Source: Pirellulales bacterium
GTDB taxonomy: Bacteria > Planctomycetota > Planctomycetia > Pirellulales > JAICIG01
Length of the DNA stretch: 18,117 nt
Direction of reading: 5' to 3'
Assembly (NCBI GenBank): GCA_025924495.1
Contig: JAICIG010000132.1
Span: 1-18,117, forward strand
In this document: positions 6,526 through 13,767 of the stretch, piece by piece
How positions within the stretch are numbered: position 1 is the stretch's first letter
How the letters are laid out: each line of letters starts with the position of its first letter
The notes under the pieces: model-generated
The model's input: only the letters and a program-made list of their open reading frames with translations
What the model was told of the DNA's origin: nothing
Database searches by the model: none
Made by a program: the position numbers and the translations under genes

Positions 6526-8760
6526 ATGAGACGCCGAGGCAACCCGTTCGCGGTCTGTGGTGTGCTTTCGCTTTGCCTTGGCTCACTCTGTCTGGCGGCC
6601 GATGAGCCGGCGCCGCAAGAAGCGCAAGCGACCTTCCGCGTCCACGTCGTCGACAAGCTCACCGGTCAGCCGATCGCCGGCGCCAGCGTCGGCGTGCGGT
6701 CGACGGAGTTGCCGCCGTTGGACTTTCCGGAGGAGCGTTTGGACGACGCGTTCGGCGAACGCCTCGCCTCGCGCGATACGCCAGCCGCACGGGCCGACGA
6801 TCATGGCCGAGCGACCTGTCCGCGTCTTCCCGCGGGCCGCCACATCATCGAAGCGTGGGCCGACGACTACGTCAAACAATGGAAGGAAGTCCTCATTGGC
6901 CCGGGCGCCTTTGAGGCGGAAATCGAATTCCGCCTGACGCCGGCCGTTGCGGTCGAAGGAGTCGTTCGCGATACCGAGGGCAAGCCGCTGTCGGCCCGCG
7001 TACAATTCCGCGGCCAACCTTCCAACCCGCCTGAGTTCGCCCAAGTGACCGATGATGCACCGGGAGGCAAAACGCGAACAGGGCGAGTCCCTTACTACCC
7101 GCCGCTTACGATCTGGGGACATGAGGCGGCGACGATCGCGACCACCGATGCGAACGGGAACTACCGGCTTCCTTTCATTCCGCGCGATGCCGAAGTCCTG
7201 ATTCTCGCCTCCGCGACGGAGCCGGGATATTTGGACGGCGCGCATATCACTGGGGCAACCGCCGACTCGCCGCCACGCGTTGATTTGGTCTTGGAGCGCC
7301 GCCCTCGCGGCGCGGCGATTCACGGAGTCGTCGTGGACGAAGCGGGAAATGCCGTCGCTGGGGCCGTCGTAGAGCAGCCCGTTTACGGCGACTGGCGAGA
7401 TATGCCGAGGGCGACCACAGGACACGATGGCCGCTTCCGCATGGATGACGTCTTGGGCAGTGCGGCATTCGTGGTCGTGCACGCCCGCGGCTTCGCGCCG
7501 CATTATGCTTCCGTCCCATTGGCAGGGCAGGACAAACCGACGGAAGTGAAGTTCGTGCTTCTGCCCGGACACCGCTTGGCGGCAAGAGTGGTCGACGAGC
7601 AAGGAAACCCCGTCGGACAGGTCGAGGTCGGGTTGTGGGCGAGCGCAGCACCGGGAACGTCCGCTATAGGCCAGACGGATGACGACGGAAGATTTACTTC
7701 GGAATCGCTTCCTGCAGCCTGCAAATTCACCTTCGCCAAGCAGGGCTTCATGATGATTCCGGCGCGGCCATTGGAACTTGACTCCAATGCCGAGACGGTC
7801 ATCGTCATGCAGCGCATCGCCGCTCGGCGCGTCGAGGTTGTCAGCGCTGCTGATGGCCGCCCCGTGCGCGAATTCGTCATGGGAACGAGGACGAGATTGG
7901 GCGACGTCGGCAAGCCGAGGGATCGGGCGTTGCACGTTTTCACCGCGGATGGGACTATTGAACTCGATCGCTTGTGGAAGGACATGCCCGAGCGTCTGGT
8001 CGTCGACGCGAAGGGATACGTGCGGCAGATCAGCGAAAACTTAGCGGGCGCTTCACGCGACAACGTGCCGGTCATCGTATTTGCACTAGATGTCGACGAT
8101 CCGGCGGCCTACGCGAAGTACGGCGGCCGCATCCTCGACGATGATGGCTCGGGGGTCGCAGACGTCGAGTTACGGCTGCTGTGCACGGTCAGCGCACCGG
8201 ACGAGGACCATGTAACGACGAATACGTACCTCGACAGCATCGTGAGGGGTTGGGCCAAGAACTTCGATAGAATCGTGCGCTGTGAGTCGGCGAAAAGCGA
8301 TCCGCAGGGGCGATTCGCGTTTGCCGGCGTGCCGCGAACCGCTCACGTGTTTCTGGTCTGGTGGAAGGCGGGGAAAGCGCCGGGTATGAGCACGCACTTG
8401 GAAAAACTTACCGGCGCGGCCGCCGAGCAAATGGCACTCATTGCCGAGTCGGCGGCCAGTGCCGAGGTCCATATCGACCGCCAGGCGTTTCCAGACGCCA
8501 AGGAAGTGTTTTTCTTCCGGCCGCGACGCGACGCGATCATAGAGCTCGTCACAACATTGCGATTGGAACTTGATCCCGGACAGGACTCGGTCGAAATAGG
8601 CGACCTGCCCGCGGGGAATTACGAGGTGCAATTGCGCGGCGCCCGAGGTCCAGGCGGCGCGTTAGCCCGACACGGCTTCCGTCTGGACCGGGGGCAGAAG
8701 CTTCGCGTCGATTTATCCGCCGAACATCGCGAAGGCGCCCGCCGGCGTCGGGGGCGTTGA
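6526..8760 (+). CDS. Secreted protein with tandem carboxypeptidase regulatory-like domains
   Basis: The 744-residue protein has a signal peptide (basic MRRR start, hydrophobic core about 9-24, probable cleavage near LAA-DEP). At least five transthyretin-like carboxypeptidase-regulatory modules follow, recognised by their repeated opening strand-turn motif of the type V-x-D-x-x-G-x-P-x-x-G-A-x-V. They begin near residues 36, 141, 262, 349 and 532. The modules are Ig-like beta sandwiches that usually act as adhesive or surface-display spacers; no catalytic domain is visible. A strong Shine-Dalgarno sequence (GGGGAG, centred about 9 nt before ATG) fixes the start. The gene lies 54 nt behind the PSCyt1-DUF1549-DUF1553 gene with no obvious terminator, so the two probably form an operon and may act at the same cell surface. 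The Arg-rich extreme C-terminus is unusual for an exported protein. Confidence 0.88.
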   Translation: MRRRGNPFAVCGVLSLCLGSLCLAADEPAPQEAQATFRVHVVDKLTGQPIAGASVGVRSTELPPLDFPEERLDDAFGERLASRDTPAARADDHGRATCPRLPAGRHIIEAWADDYVKQWKEVLIGPGAFEAEIEFRLTPAVAVEGVVRDTEGKPLSARVQFRGQPSNPPEFAQVTDDAPGGKTRTGRVPYYPPLTIWGHEAATIATTDANGNYRLPFIPRDAEVLILASATEPGYLDGAHITGATADSPPRVDLVLERRPRGAAIHGVVVDEAGNAVAGAVVEQPVYGDWRDMPRATTGHDGRFRMDDVLGSAAFVVVHARGFAPHYASVPLAGQDKPTEVKFVLLPGHRLAARVVDEQGNPVGQVEVGLWASAAPGTSAIGQTDDDGRFTSESLPAACKFTFAKQGFMMIPARPLELDSNAETVIVMQRIAARRVEVVSAADGRPVREFVMGTRTRLGDVGKPRDRALHVFTADGTIELDRLWKDMPERLVVDAKGYVRQISENLAGASRDNVPVIVFALDVDDPAAYAKYGGRILDDDGSGVADVELRLLCTVSAPDEDHVTTNTYLDSIVRGWAKNFDRIVRCESAKSDPQGRFAFAGVPRTAHVFLVWWKAGKAPGMSTHLEKLTGAAAEQMALIAESAASAEVHIDRQAFPDAKEVFFFRPRRDAIIELVTTLRLELDPGQDSVEIGDLPAGNYEVQLRGARGPGGALARHGFRLDRGQKLRVDLSAEHREGARRRRGR

Positions 8761-8858
8761 ACTTCACCGACCGATCATTCACCAAAAAAGTTAGGCAGGC
8801 GCTGTTCCGTCGCGGCGGTGAGTAACGACCGCAGGACGTTCATCCGCCGACAAACAGT

Positions 8859-9974
8859 TCAACTGCTTCTCTCGGCGCCCGGCGGCGACAGTTGCTGAAT
8901 CTGAATCTCGCGGAAGTAGATTTCCGCCTTCAGCGCCTGGAGCATGATGCGGCCTCGGTGCAAGGTGGCATGGCCTCGCTCATCGATCGTTCGGGCCTCA
9001 TTCACTAGCTTGCCGTTAAGGCGAATCGAAATCTTGTCGCCCAGGCAGATGCACTCGAGGGTGTTCCATTCGTCGTGCGGCTTCTCAAGATCGACGCGAC
9101 CGCGGAATCCTTTCACATCATGCCACTTCGGCGCCCGGCGCAGCCGGATCAATTCGCCGCGTGAAAAGGTCGTCAAGGGAGCGCCCGGCCGGAACTGATA
9201 GTACGGCAGGGTCGACTTCGGCGATTTGGCTGCCGGGTCGAGCTCCAACAAATTGGCCTCGGCCGTCAGGCTCAAGACATGATGGCGTCCGAAGCCGATG
9301 AGTTGCAGGCTGCCGGTATCTCCTTCCATGATTCGGCAGCGCACCGACTTCATCCAATGCTGGTTCACGGCGCCGTCGAGGCCGTCGCAATGCAACAACA
9401 CGCCGCTCGAACGCGCCAGGGCTTCACGCGGCGGCCAGGTTTGCTCGCCCCACTTGTACTCGATGACAAGGCGATAGTTCTCGTATTCCTCTTCCGTCAC
9501 GAGGCCCCCTTCCACCTCGCCCGAAAAATGAATCATGTGGTCGCGAACGGAGATCGTACGCTTCGGATCGTGGTTGACGCCGAGCGGCGCGGCGCCGGGC
9601 AACGGCGGACCAAGATACGTGTAAAAGTTGCGCAAGCTCAACCCGTTGAACAACCGCACCAGTTTGCCGGCTTCTTGCTTGGCCGGTCCGGGCACATCCG
9701 CGCTGGCTGACGGTTTTGCCGGCGGCTTGGCCTCGCCTTGCGGCGGGGAGTCGCTCGCCGCGACCGGCGTCACAACGGCGTCTTTAACCTTTGCGTCGGT
9801 AGACGGCGTCGAGGCCGCAGGCGCCACCGCGTCAGGCGCACCCGGATCGGCCGCAGGCGCCAGCTTATCGGTGAATTTAAGTCCGACCGCGACGAGAATC
9901 GGTGCAATCACCGTGGCGAACGCGCCGCCGAGAACCTTGATCCAAAAACTATCCGCTGATCCATCCGTAGCCAC
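8859..9974 (-). CDS. Membrane-anchored DUF1080 (3-keto-disaccharide hydrolase-type) protein
   Basis: I choose a GTG start at 9974 because AGGAGA lies 7 nt upstream; the frame extends to a TTG at 10004 without a comparable site. The 371-residue product has a short cytoplasmic N-terminus, one transmembrane helix (about 10-32), and an Ala/Pro/Ser-rich linker (about 39-102). A C-terminal DUF1080 domain follows (about 103-365), a concanavalin-like jelly roll that Pfam now names 3-keto-disaccharide hydrolase. Recognisable blocks are LVRLFNGLSLRNFYTYL, the ENYRLVIEYKWG strand, SSGVLLHC, the DEWNTLEC block, and IRLNGKLVNEA followed by GRIMLQ near the end. The domain probably sits outside the cytoplasmic membrane and binds or cleaves oxidised saccharides; the substrate is not readable. 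It is the last gene of a same-strand block behind a sugar-acid-type kinase. A further gene converges from the left. Confidence 0.88.
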   Translation of the reverse strand: MATDGSADSFWIKVLGGAFATVIAPILVAVGLKFTDKLAPAADPGAPDAVAPAASTPSTDAKVKDAVVTPVAASDSPPQGEAKPPAKPSASADVPGPAKQEAGKLVRLFNGLSLRNFYTYLGPPLPGAAPLGVNHDPKRTISVRDHMIHFSGEVEGGLVTEEEYENYRLVIEYKWGEQTWPPREALARSSGVLLHCDGLDGAVNQHWMKSVRCRIMEGDTGSLQLIGFGRHHVLSLTAEANLLELDPAAKSPKSTLPYYQFRPGAPLTTFSRGELIRLRRAPKWHDVKGFRGRVDLEKPHDEWNTLECICLGDKISIRLNGKLVNEARTIDERGHATLHRGRIMLQALKAEIYFREIQIQQLSPPGAERSS

Positions 9975-10259
9975 CGTGGCTCTCCTCGCACTGCCTCGGA
10001 ACAACCCCGCTAAAGGCTTTAATGAACGCGATAACGGCCTGCTACTTACACTCGGTGCAGCTCAATTTTAGCACTCGCTGGGTCCGTAGCCATACAACGG
10101 CGACAAAGAGCCGCGGAGCCACTGCTGCAAGAGACGTCAAAGCCAAGCAGCCCTCGGACTTGGGCGTTGCGTGGACAATGGCTATCAGCGAACTCTGCAT
10201 TGATCCGCAAGTCTTGCCTGGCAGCAAAGATGCCGCGGCCAAATGCAATTGCGCCGCAG
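9975..10259 (-). other. Intergenic region between the sugar kinase and DUF1080 genes
   Basis: About 285 nt separate the two same-strand genes. Short frames on both strands here have poor composition and no ribosome-binding site, so I do not call them. An AT-rich element reading TAAAAT on the - strand (10065-10070) could be a -10 box, but its -35 region is poor. A small inverted repeat GCGGC (10235-10239) / GCCGC (10253-10257) directly follows the kinase stop and lacks a T-run, so it is only a weak terminator candidate. The length suggests the DUF1080 gene has its own promoter. Confidence 0.4.
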
Positions 10260-11348
10260 TTATCGCCGCACGCGGCCCGAAGCCATACCGCCCACGAGCG
10301 CGGCGACTTCATCTTTGGTGACGTAGTTGAAATCGCCTTTGATGGAGTGCTTCAAGCAACTGGCGGCGACGGCAAAGTGCAAAGCCTTGTCGGGCTCGGC
10401 AAAATCCTGCGAGTGCAAGGCATAGAGCAATCCGGCGCCAAAGGCGTCGCCCGCCCCGACGCGATCGACGATATGACGGATTTCGTAAGGCTTATATTCG
10501 CCTTGCTCATCGACCGGCGCAAACATCGCGCGGCCGGTGGGCACGTCGAATAACATCGCTCCCCAATTGTTATGATCGGCCGAGATGCTTTCGCGCAGCG
10601 TGATCGCCACCTTCGACAGATTGGGAAATCGCTCGGCGATCGCTTCTGCGACGCGATGATATGCCCTGGCGTGAATGCGGCCGTGTTCGACGGCGGTCCC
10701 TTCGGCATGGATGCCCAAGACGTCGGCGGCGTCTTCCTCGTTGGCGATCACCAGGTCGACGTGCGGCAGAATTTGCGACATGCATTCGTGCGCCAGTTGC
10801 TTGGCGCCGAAGCCCGGTCGCCAGCGCCACAACTTATTGCGGAAGTTCAGATCGCACGATACGCCAAGCCCGCGCTGCTTGGCCAGGCGAACCAGTTCGA
10901 GCGTGGCGAGAAATCCATTCTCGCTCAGCGAAGGCGTGATGCCGGTGACGTGCGTCCAAGTCGCGCCTTCCAGCGCGGCGGCGAAGTCATATTCGGCCGG
11001 CGCGGCCAGACTGATCGCACTGTGATCACGATCGTAGACCACCGTCGAGCTACGCTGGTTGGCGCCGGTCTCGACAAAGTACACCCCTAAGCGACCGGAA
11101 TCGCGGCGGAGGATCTGACTCGTATCGACCCCTAATTGCCGCATCACGGCCACGACGCTCTCGGCAATCGGATTCTTCGGCAGCGCCGTCAGATAACGGC
11201 ATGGGGCGCCGAACATTGCCAACGACGCGCAGACGTTCGCCTCGGCGCCGGCAAAGGTAATATCGACGCTGCCGGGCATTGCCTGGCGAAAGCGTAATTG
11301 CCCAGGCGGGGCGACCCGCATCATGATCTCGCCAAATGCGACAAACAT
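10260..11348 (-). CDS. kdgK: PfkB-family sugar kinase, probably 2-keto-3-deoxygluconate kinase
   Basis: The 362-residue protein is a ribokinase-fold kinase. It begins with the strand VAFGEIMMRVAPP, typical of 2-keto-3-deoxygluconate kinases, followed by the substrate-binding G-A-E-A-N-V motif (34-39). It carries DLNFRNKLW (166-174) and the PfkB signature DRVGAGDAF (295-303), where D301 is the expected catalytic base and GAGD forms the anion hole. It would phosphorylate a sugar acid such as 2-keto-3-deoxygluconate with ATP in the cytoplasm, feeding an aldolase of the Entner-Doudoroff or pectin/alginate routes. Fructose- or other sugar-specific members of the fold cannot be excluded. The stretch around 165-265 is longer than in minimal members, fitting a 362-aa planctomycete subgroup. 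GAAGGA about 9 nt upstream supports the ATG. A hairpin CGCCTG/CAGGCG (11368-11382) lies between this gene and DUF1501. Confidence 0.87.
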   Translation of the reverse strand: MFVAFGEIMMRVAPPGQLRFRQAMPGSVDITFAGAEANVCASLAMFGAPCRYLTALPKNPIAESVVAVMRQLGVDTSQILRRDSGRLGVYFVETGANQRSSTVVYDRDHSAISLAAPAEYDFAAALEGATWTHVTGITPSLSENGFLATLELVRLAKQRGLGVSCDLNFRNKLWRWRPGFGAKQLAHECMSQILPHVDLVIANEEDAADVLGIHAEGTAVEHGRIHARAYHRVAEAIAERFPNLSKVAITLRESISADHNNWGAMLFDVPTGRAMFAPVDEQGEYKPYEIRHIVDRVGAGDAFGAGLLYALHSQDFAEPDKALHFAVAASCLKHSIKGDFNYVTKDEVAALVGGMASGRVRR

Positions 11349-11442
11349 CGAGCTGTTCCTTCGCTAGCGCCTGCGACAGGCGGCTGATTATCGAGAGTTC
11401 GGGAAAGCCAAGTAGCCGCGAGTCTTGGGCAACGCGCGTGCG

Positions 11443-12771
11443 TTAAATCAGTTCACGAATCGGCAGGGCCGAGGAGGGCAAGAGCGGCACGGGCCGATCA
11501 AAGCGATCTTTCACGAACGAATGCGGATCAATCCCAAGTCGCTGATACAGCGTCGCGAGCACATCGAGATAATGCACTGGGCGGCCCGCGGCATACGCGC
11601 CCAGCTTGTCGGTCGAGCCGATCACTTGTCCGGTCCGCATTCCTCCGCCTGCCAACAGCGCCGAATTGACCGGCGCCCAATGGTCGCGGCCAGCCTGCGC
11701 GTTGATCTTAGGCGTGCGGCCGAACTCGCCCCACACAATCACCGTCACGTCATCGCCGAGGCCGCGTTGGTGCAGGTCTTCGACCAGCGCCGAAATGCCC
11801 TGGTCGTACTGCGGCAAATTCCCCTTCAAATGACCGAAGTTGTTGCCATGCGTGTCCCAAAAGCCATAGCCGACCGTAACGCAGCGGGCGCCGGCTTCGA
11901 CCAGCCGACGGGCCATCAGCAAGTGATCGTTCAACAGCGGGGCGCCGTCCCCCTGATGCTTCGGCGAGCCGTGACCGTAGCGTTCGCGTATGGCCGCATC
12001 CTCGCGATCAAGATTCATGGCCTCAAGCAGCTTGCTCGAAGTCAGCACGTCAAACGCCCGGCGATAAGCCGTGTCCAGCTTATCGACTTCCAGACTGTCG
12101 ACGTCGCGGCGGAAGCGATCGAAGCCGTCGAGCAGCCGGCGGCGATCTGAGAGTTGGTCGAGGGAGATCTCGCGCAGCTTCATGTTGGCCACGTCCTCGC
12201 CGTGCGCGGTCACGCCGCCGAAGGCGCTGCCCAAGATGCCCGGCCCAGGGCTGTTGTACGGCCGGTGCTGCATCACGGGGAACAAATCGACGAAAGGCGG
12301 CACAGCATCGTCCGGGGACCCCTTCAACCGCGCCACCACTGACCCAACGTTGGGCCGCCCATCGCGGTTCGCCTCGTTCATCGGGTAACCGGTCAGATTT
12401 TGGAAGCTGGAGTGCTCGTCGCGCAAGCCGACGATCGATCGAATCACCGCCAGCTTATCCATCATGCCGGCGAGCTTCGGCAGTAACTCGCAAATCTGCA
12501 CGCCGGGCAGACGAGTGTCGATGGGCTTGAATTCGCCCCGCACCTCTTGCGGCGCCTCGGGCTTTAAGTCAAACGAGTCCTGATGAGCCAGACCGCCGGT
12601 GAGATACACCATGATGATGGCTTTGCGCGATCGCCGGGCGCCCGTCGCTTCTTCAGCCTGCAGCAAGCCTGGCAAGCTTAGCCCGCCCGCTGCCAGGGAG
12701 CCGATTTTCAGAAACGAGCGCCGCGAAACGCCATCGCAAAGACGGCGTTTTTCGCCTACCAAGGTCAGCAT
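11443..12771 (-). CDS. DUF1501 family protein, Tat-exported
   Basis: The 442-residue protein matches DUF1501, an alkaline-phosphatase/sulfatase-fold family expanded in planctomycetes. A twin-arginine motif S-R-R-S-F-L-K (16-22) precedes a hydrophobic core (about 23-37), so the protein is probably folded, cofactor loaded and Tat-exported. Family blocks include the YLTGGLAHQDSFDLKP block (56-71) near the metal site, LPKLAGMMDKLAVIRSI, DEHSSFQNLTGYPM and the C-terminal WGEFGRTPKINAQAGRDHW. The latter contains conserved Asp/His residues that bind metal in the superfamily. Activity is not established for the family. AGAGGA about 9 nt before the ATG supports the start. The usual DUF1549/DUF1553 partner is not adjacent: the only one in the window lies about 5 kb away on the opposite strand. 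Upstream is a zinc-ribbon gene on the same strand. Confidence 0.93.
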   Translation of the reverse strand: MLTLVGEKRRLCDGVSRRSFLKIGSLAAGGLSLPGLLQAEEATGARRSRKAIIMVYLTGGLAHQDSFDLKPEAPQEVRGEFKPIDTRLPGVQICELLPKLAGMMDKLAVIRSIVGLRDEHSSFQNLTGYPMNEANRDGRPNVGSVVARLKGSPDDAVPPFVDLFPVMQHRPYNSPGPGILGSAFGGVTAHGEDVANMKLREISLDQLSDRRRLLDGFDRFRRDVDSLEVDKLDTAYRRAFDVLTSSKLLEAMNLDREDAAIRERYGHGSPKHQGDGAPLLNDHLLMARRLVEAGARCVTVGYGFWDTHGNNFGHLKGNLPQYDQGISALVEDLHQRGLGDDVTVIVWGEFGRTPKINAQAGRDHWAPVNSALLAGGGMRTGQVIGSTDKLGAYAAGRPVHYLDVLATLYQRLGIDPHSFVKDRFDRPVPLLPSSALPIRELI

Positions 12772-12821
12772 CGCTCAGTCCTCTTGCACTCTAGAGATTT
12801 TTCCGAAAGCCATTTGCCGCG

Positions 12822-12844
12822 TTCTGATCGCCGCCTTCTGATCG
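12822..12844 (-). repeat. Direct repeat TTCTGATCG x2 upstream of DUF1501
   Basis: The 9-mer TTCTGATCG occurs at 12822-12830 and 12836-12844, spaced 14 nt start to start. On the coding strand of the downstream gene it reads CGATCAGAA twice. It lies about 50-75 nt upstream of the DUF1501 ATG, where a promoter is expected, so it may be a tandem regulator site. A chance repeat is possible. Confidence 0.3.
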
Positions 12845-12922
12845 AATTCGACTGATTTTAGGTTGAGCGGGGGGGCGGCCGCAAGCTGAACGAGGCTATG
12901 CTGAATTGCTCCTACATTACCA

Positions 12923-13564
12923 TCATGACGCTGGTTGGAAATGTGTCATAAATTCCGATACGGCCGAGGCAAAGGCTGCCACGGTTTCCAGCACAGCGGC
13001 CCTCGTCGTTGGATTGCCAAAGTCCGTCTTGGCGACCGTTCGGCACATGCCGGTCTGGTCCAACAACTCGGCAAGAAGATAACCTGTTCCAGGCTTAAAG
13101 CTGAAACTGAACAATTCCCCAGCTTTGGCATAATCGACCCAAACGCGCTCGGCTGGATGTCGAGGCCTGTTGCAAGCGTTGAAAACGAACCCGACCGCAA
13201 AGAGCGCCGGCTCAATTTCCTCGCGGACGAGATCGATTAAGGTGGAAACGCCAATCGGTTTGTCGGGCTTCGGCGGAGACTCGCGCCGGCGCTTCCGGCA
13301 CGTGCGGCAGCGTTTGGTCGTGGAATAGATCGATCCCTTCGCAACTTCGTACCACCATTGCTGCTGTCTGGCGGTCCACACCTCTGATTTTCCGCAATCC
13401 GCGCAAACGAAAGGTTCGTCCTGGTAAAACGACCGGCCGCTGTAAGAGTTATTTGGCGCCTGTCGGGACGCGTCGGCGACGATAATGGCTCCAGGCGCCG
13501 GCGGGGATGGCCGCTCGCTCTGTTCCGCCTCTCGTTGGTATCGCGGCACGCGCTTTTTCGCCAT
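12923..13564 (-). CDS. Zinc-ribbon protein with an uncharacterised C-terminal domain
   Basis: The 213-residue protein has three parts. The basic N-terminus (1-45) is probably disordered. The zinc ribbon (about 50-95) has cysteines C54-x2-C57 and C86-x2-C89, separated by an aromatic segment that includes WTARQQQWWYEVAKG. That arrangement matches the Pfam probable zinc-ribbon family zf-trcl. A C-terminal alpha/beta domain follows (about 105-213) with an amphipathic helix DLVREEIEPALFAVGF and several beta strands; I do not recognise it. The linker between ribbon and domain is Arg/Pro/Lys rich. Function is unknown; nucleic-acid or protein binding is only a guess from the ribbon. It lies 151 nt upstream of DUF1501 on the same strand and is divergent from the phosphatase fusion gene. 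The ATG is well placed, but no strong Shine-Dalgarno sequence is visible. Confidence 0.75.
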   Translation of the reverse strand: MAKKRVPRYQREAEQSERPSPPAPGAIIVADASRQAPNNSYSGRSFYQDEPFVCADCGKSEVWTARQQQWWYEVAKGSIYSTTKRCRTCRKRRRESPPKPDKPIGVSTLIDLVREEIEPALFAVGFVFNACNRPRHPAERVWVDYAKAGELFSFSFKPGTGYLLAELLDQTGMCRTVAKTDFGNPTTRAAVLETVAAFASAVSEFMTHFQPAS

Positions 13565-13691
13565 GGACGCACAATACCATACTTATGGTCATGCCGTGCC
13601 ATTCCACCATCGCGGGTTCGCCGTCCGTTGCGGCCTGTCTGCCAGCGATGTTCGGTCTGCCGACGCCCTTTTATCGCTCTCTGGCCGGCCC

Positions 13692-13721
13692 TTGACCGTG
13701 TTGCGTAACAATCGGTATAGT
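13692..13721 (+). promoter_or_regulatory. Sigma70-type promoter for the TsaC-like/phosphatase fusion and rpiB
   Basis: TTGACC (13692-13697) and TATAGT (13716-13721) each match consensus at five of six positions and are 18 nt apart. This is the best promoter match in the window. Transcription would begin near 13728, about 40 nt before the ATG at 13768. It lies in the 203-nt divergent region shared with the zinc-ribbon gene. Confidence 0.6.
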
Positions 13722-13767
13722 AAGTTGTTAGGTTCAATGACTGTCATGCAAGACACAAGCGTCGCCC

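Noticed and set aside
6583..7935. A 450-codon - strand open frame opposite the carboxypeptidase-regulatory-like gene
   Set aside because: Its translation is Arg/His-rich low-quality sequence with no domain, whereas the + strand has a signal peptide, a strong ribosome-binding site and repeated domains. It reflects GC-rich codon usage.
8815..8832. Inverted repeat GCGGT/ACCGC between the convergent genes as a bidirectional terminator
   Set aside because: Only a 5-bp stem with an 8-nt loop and no T-run; too weak to call.
10042..10312. Two short overlapping - strand frames in the kinase-DUF1080 gap
   Set aside because: No ribosome-binding site, poor composition and overlap with the kinase 3' end; treated as intergenic.
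11425..12150. 241-codon + strand frame opposite DUF1501
   Set aside because: Antisense shadow of the recognisable DUF1501 protein, with no ribosome-binding site or known domain.
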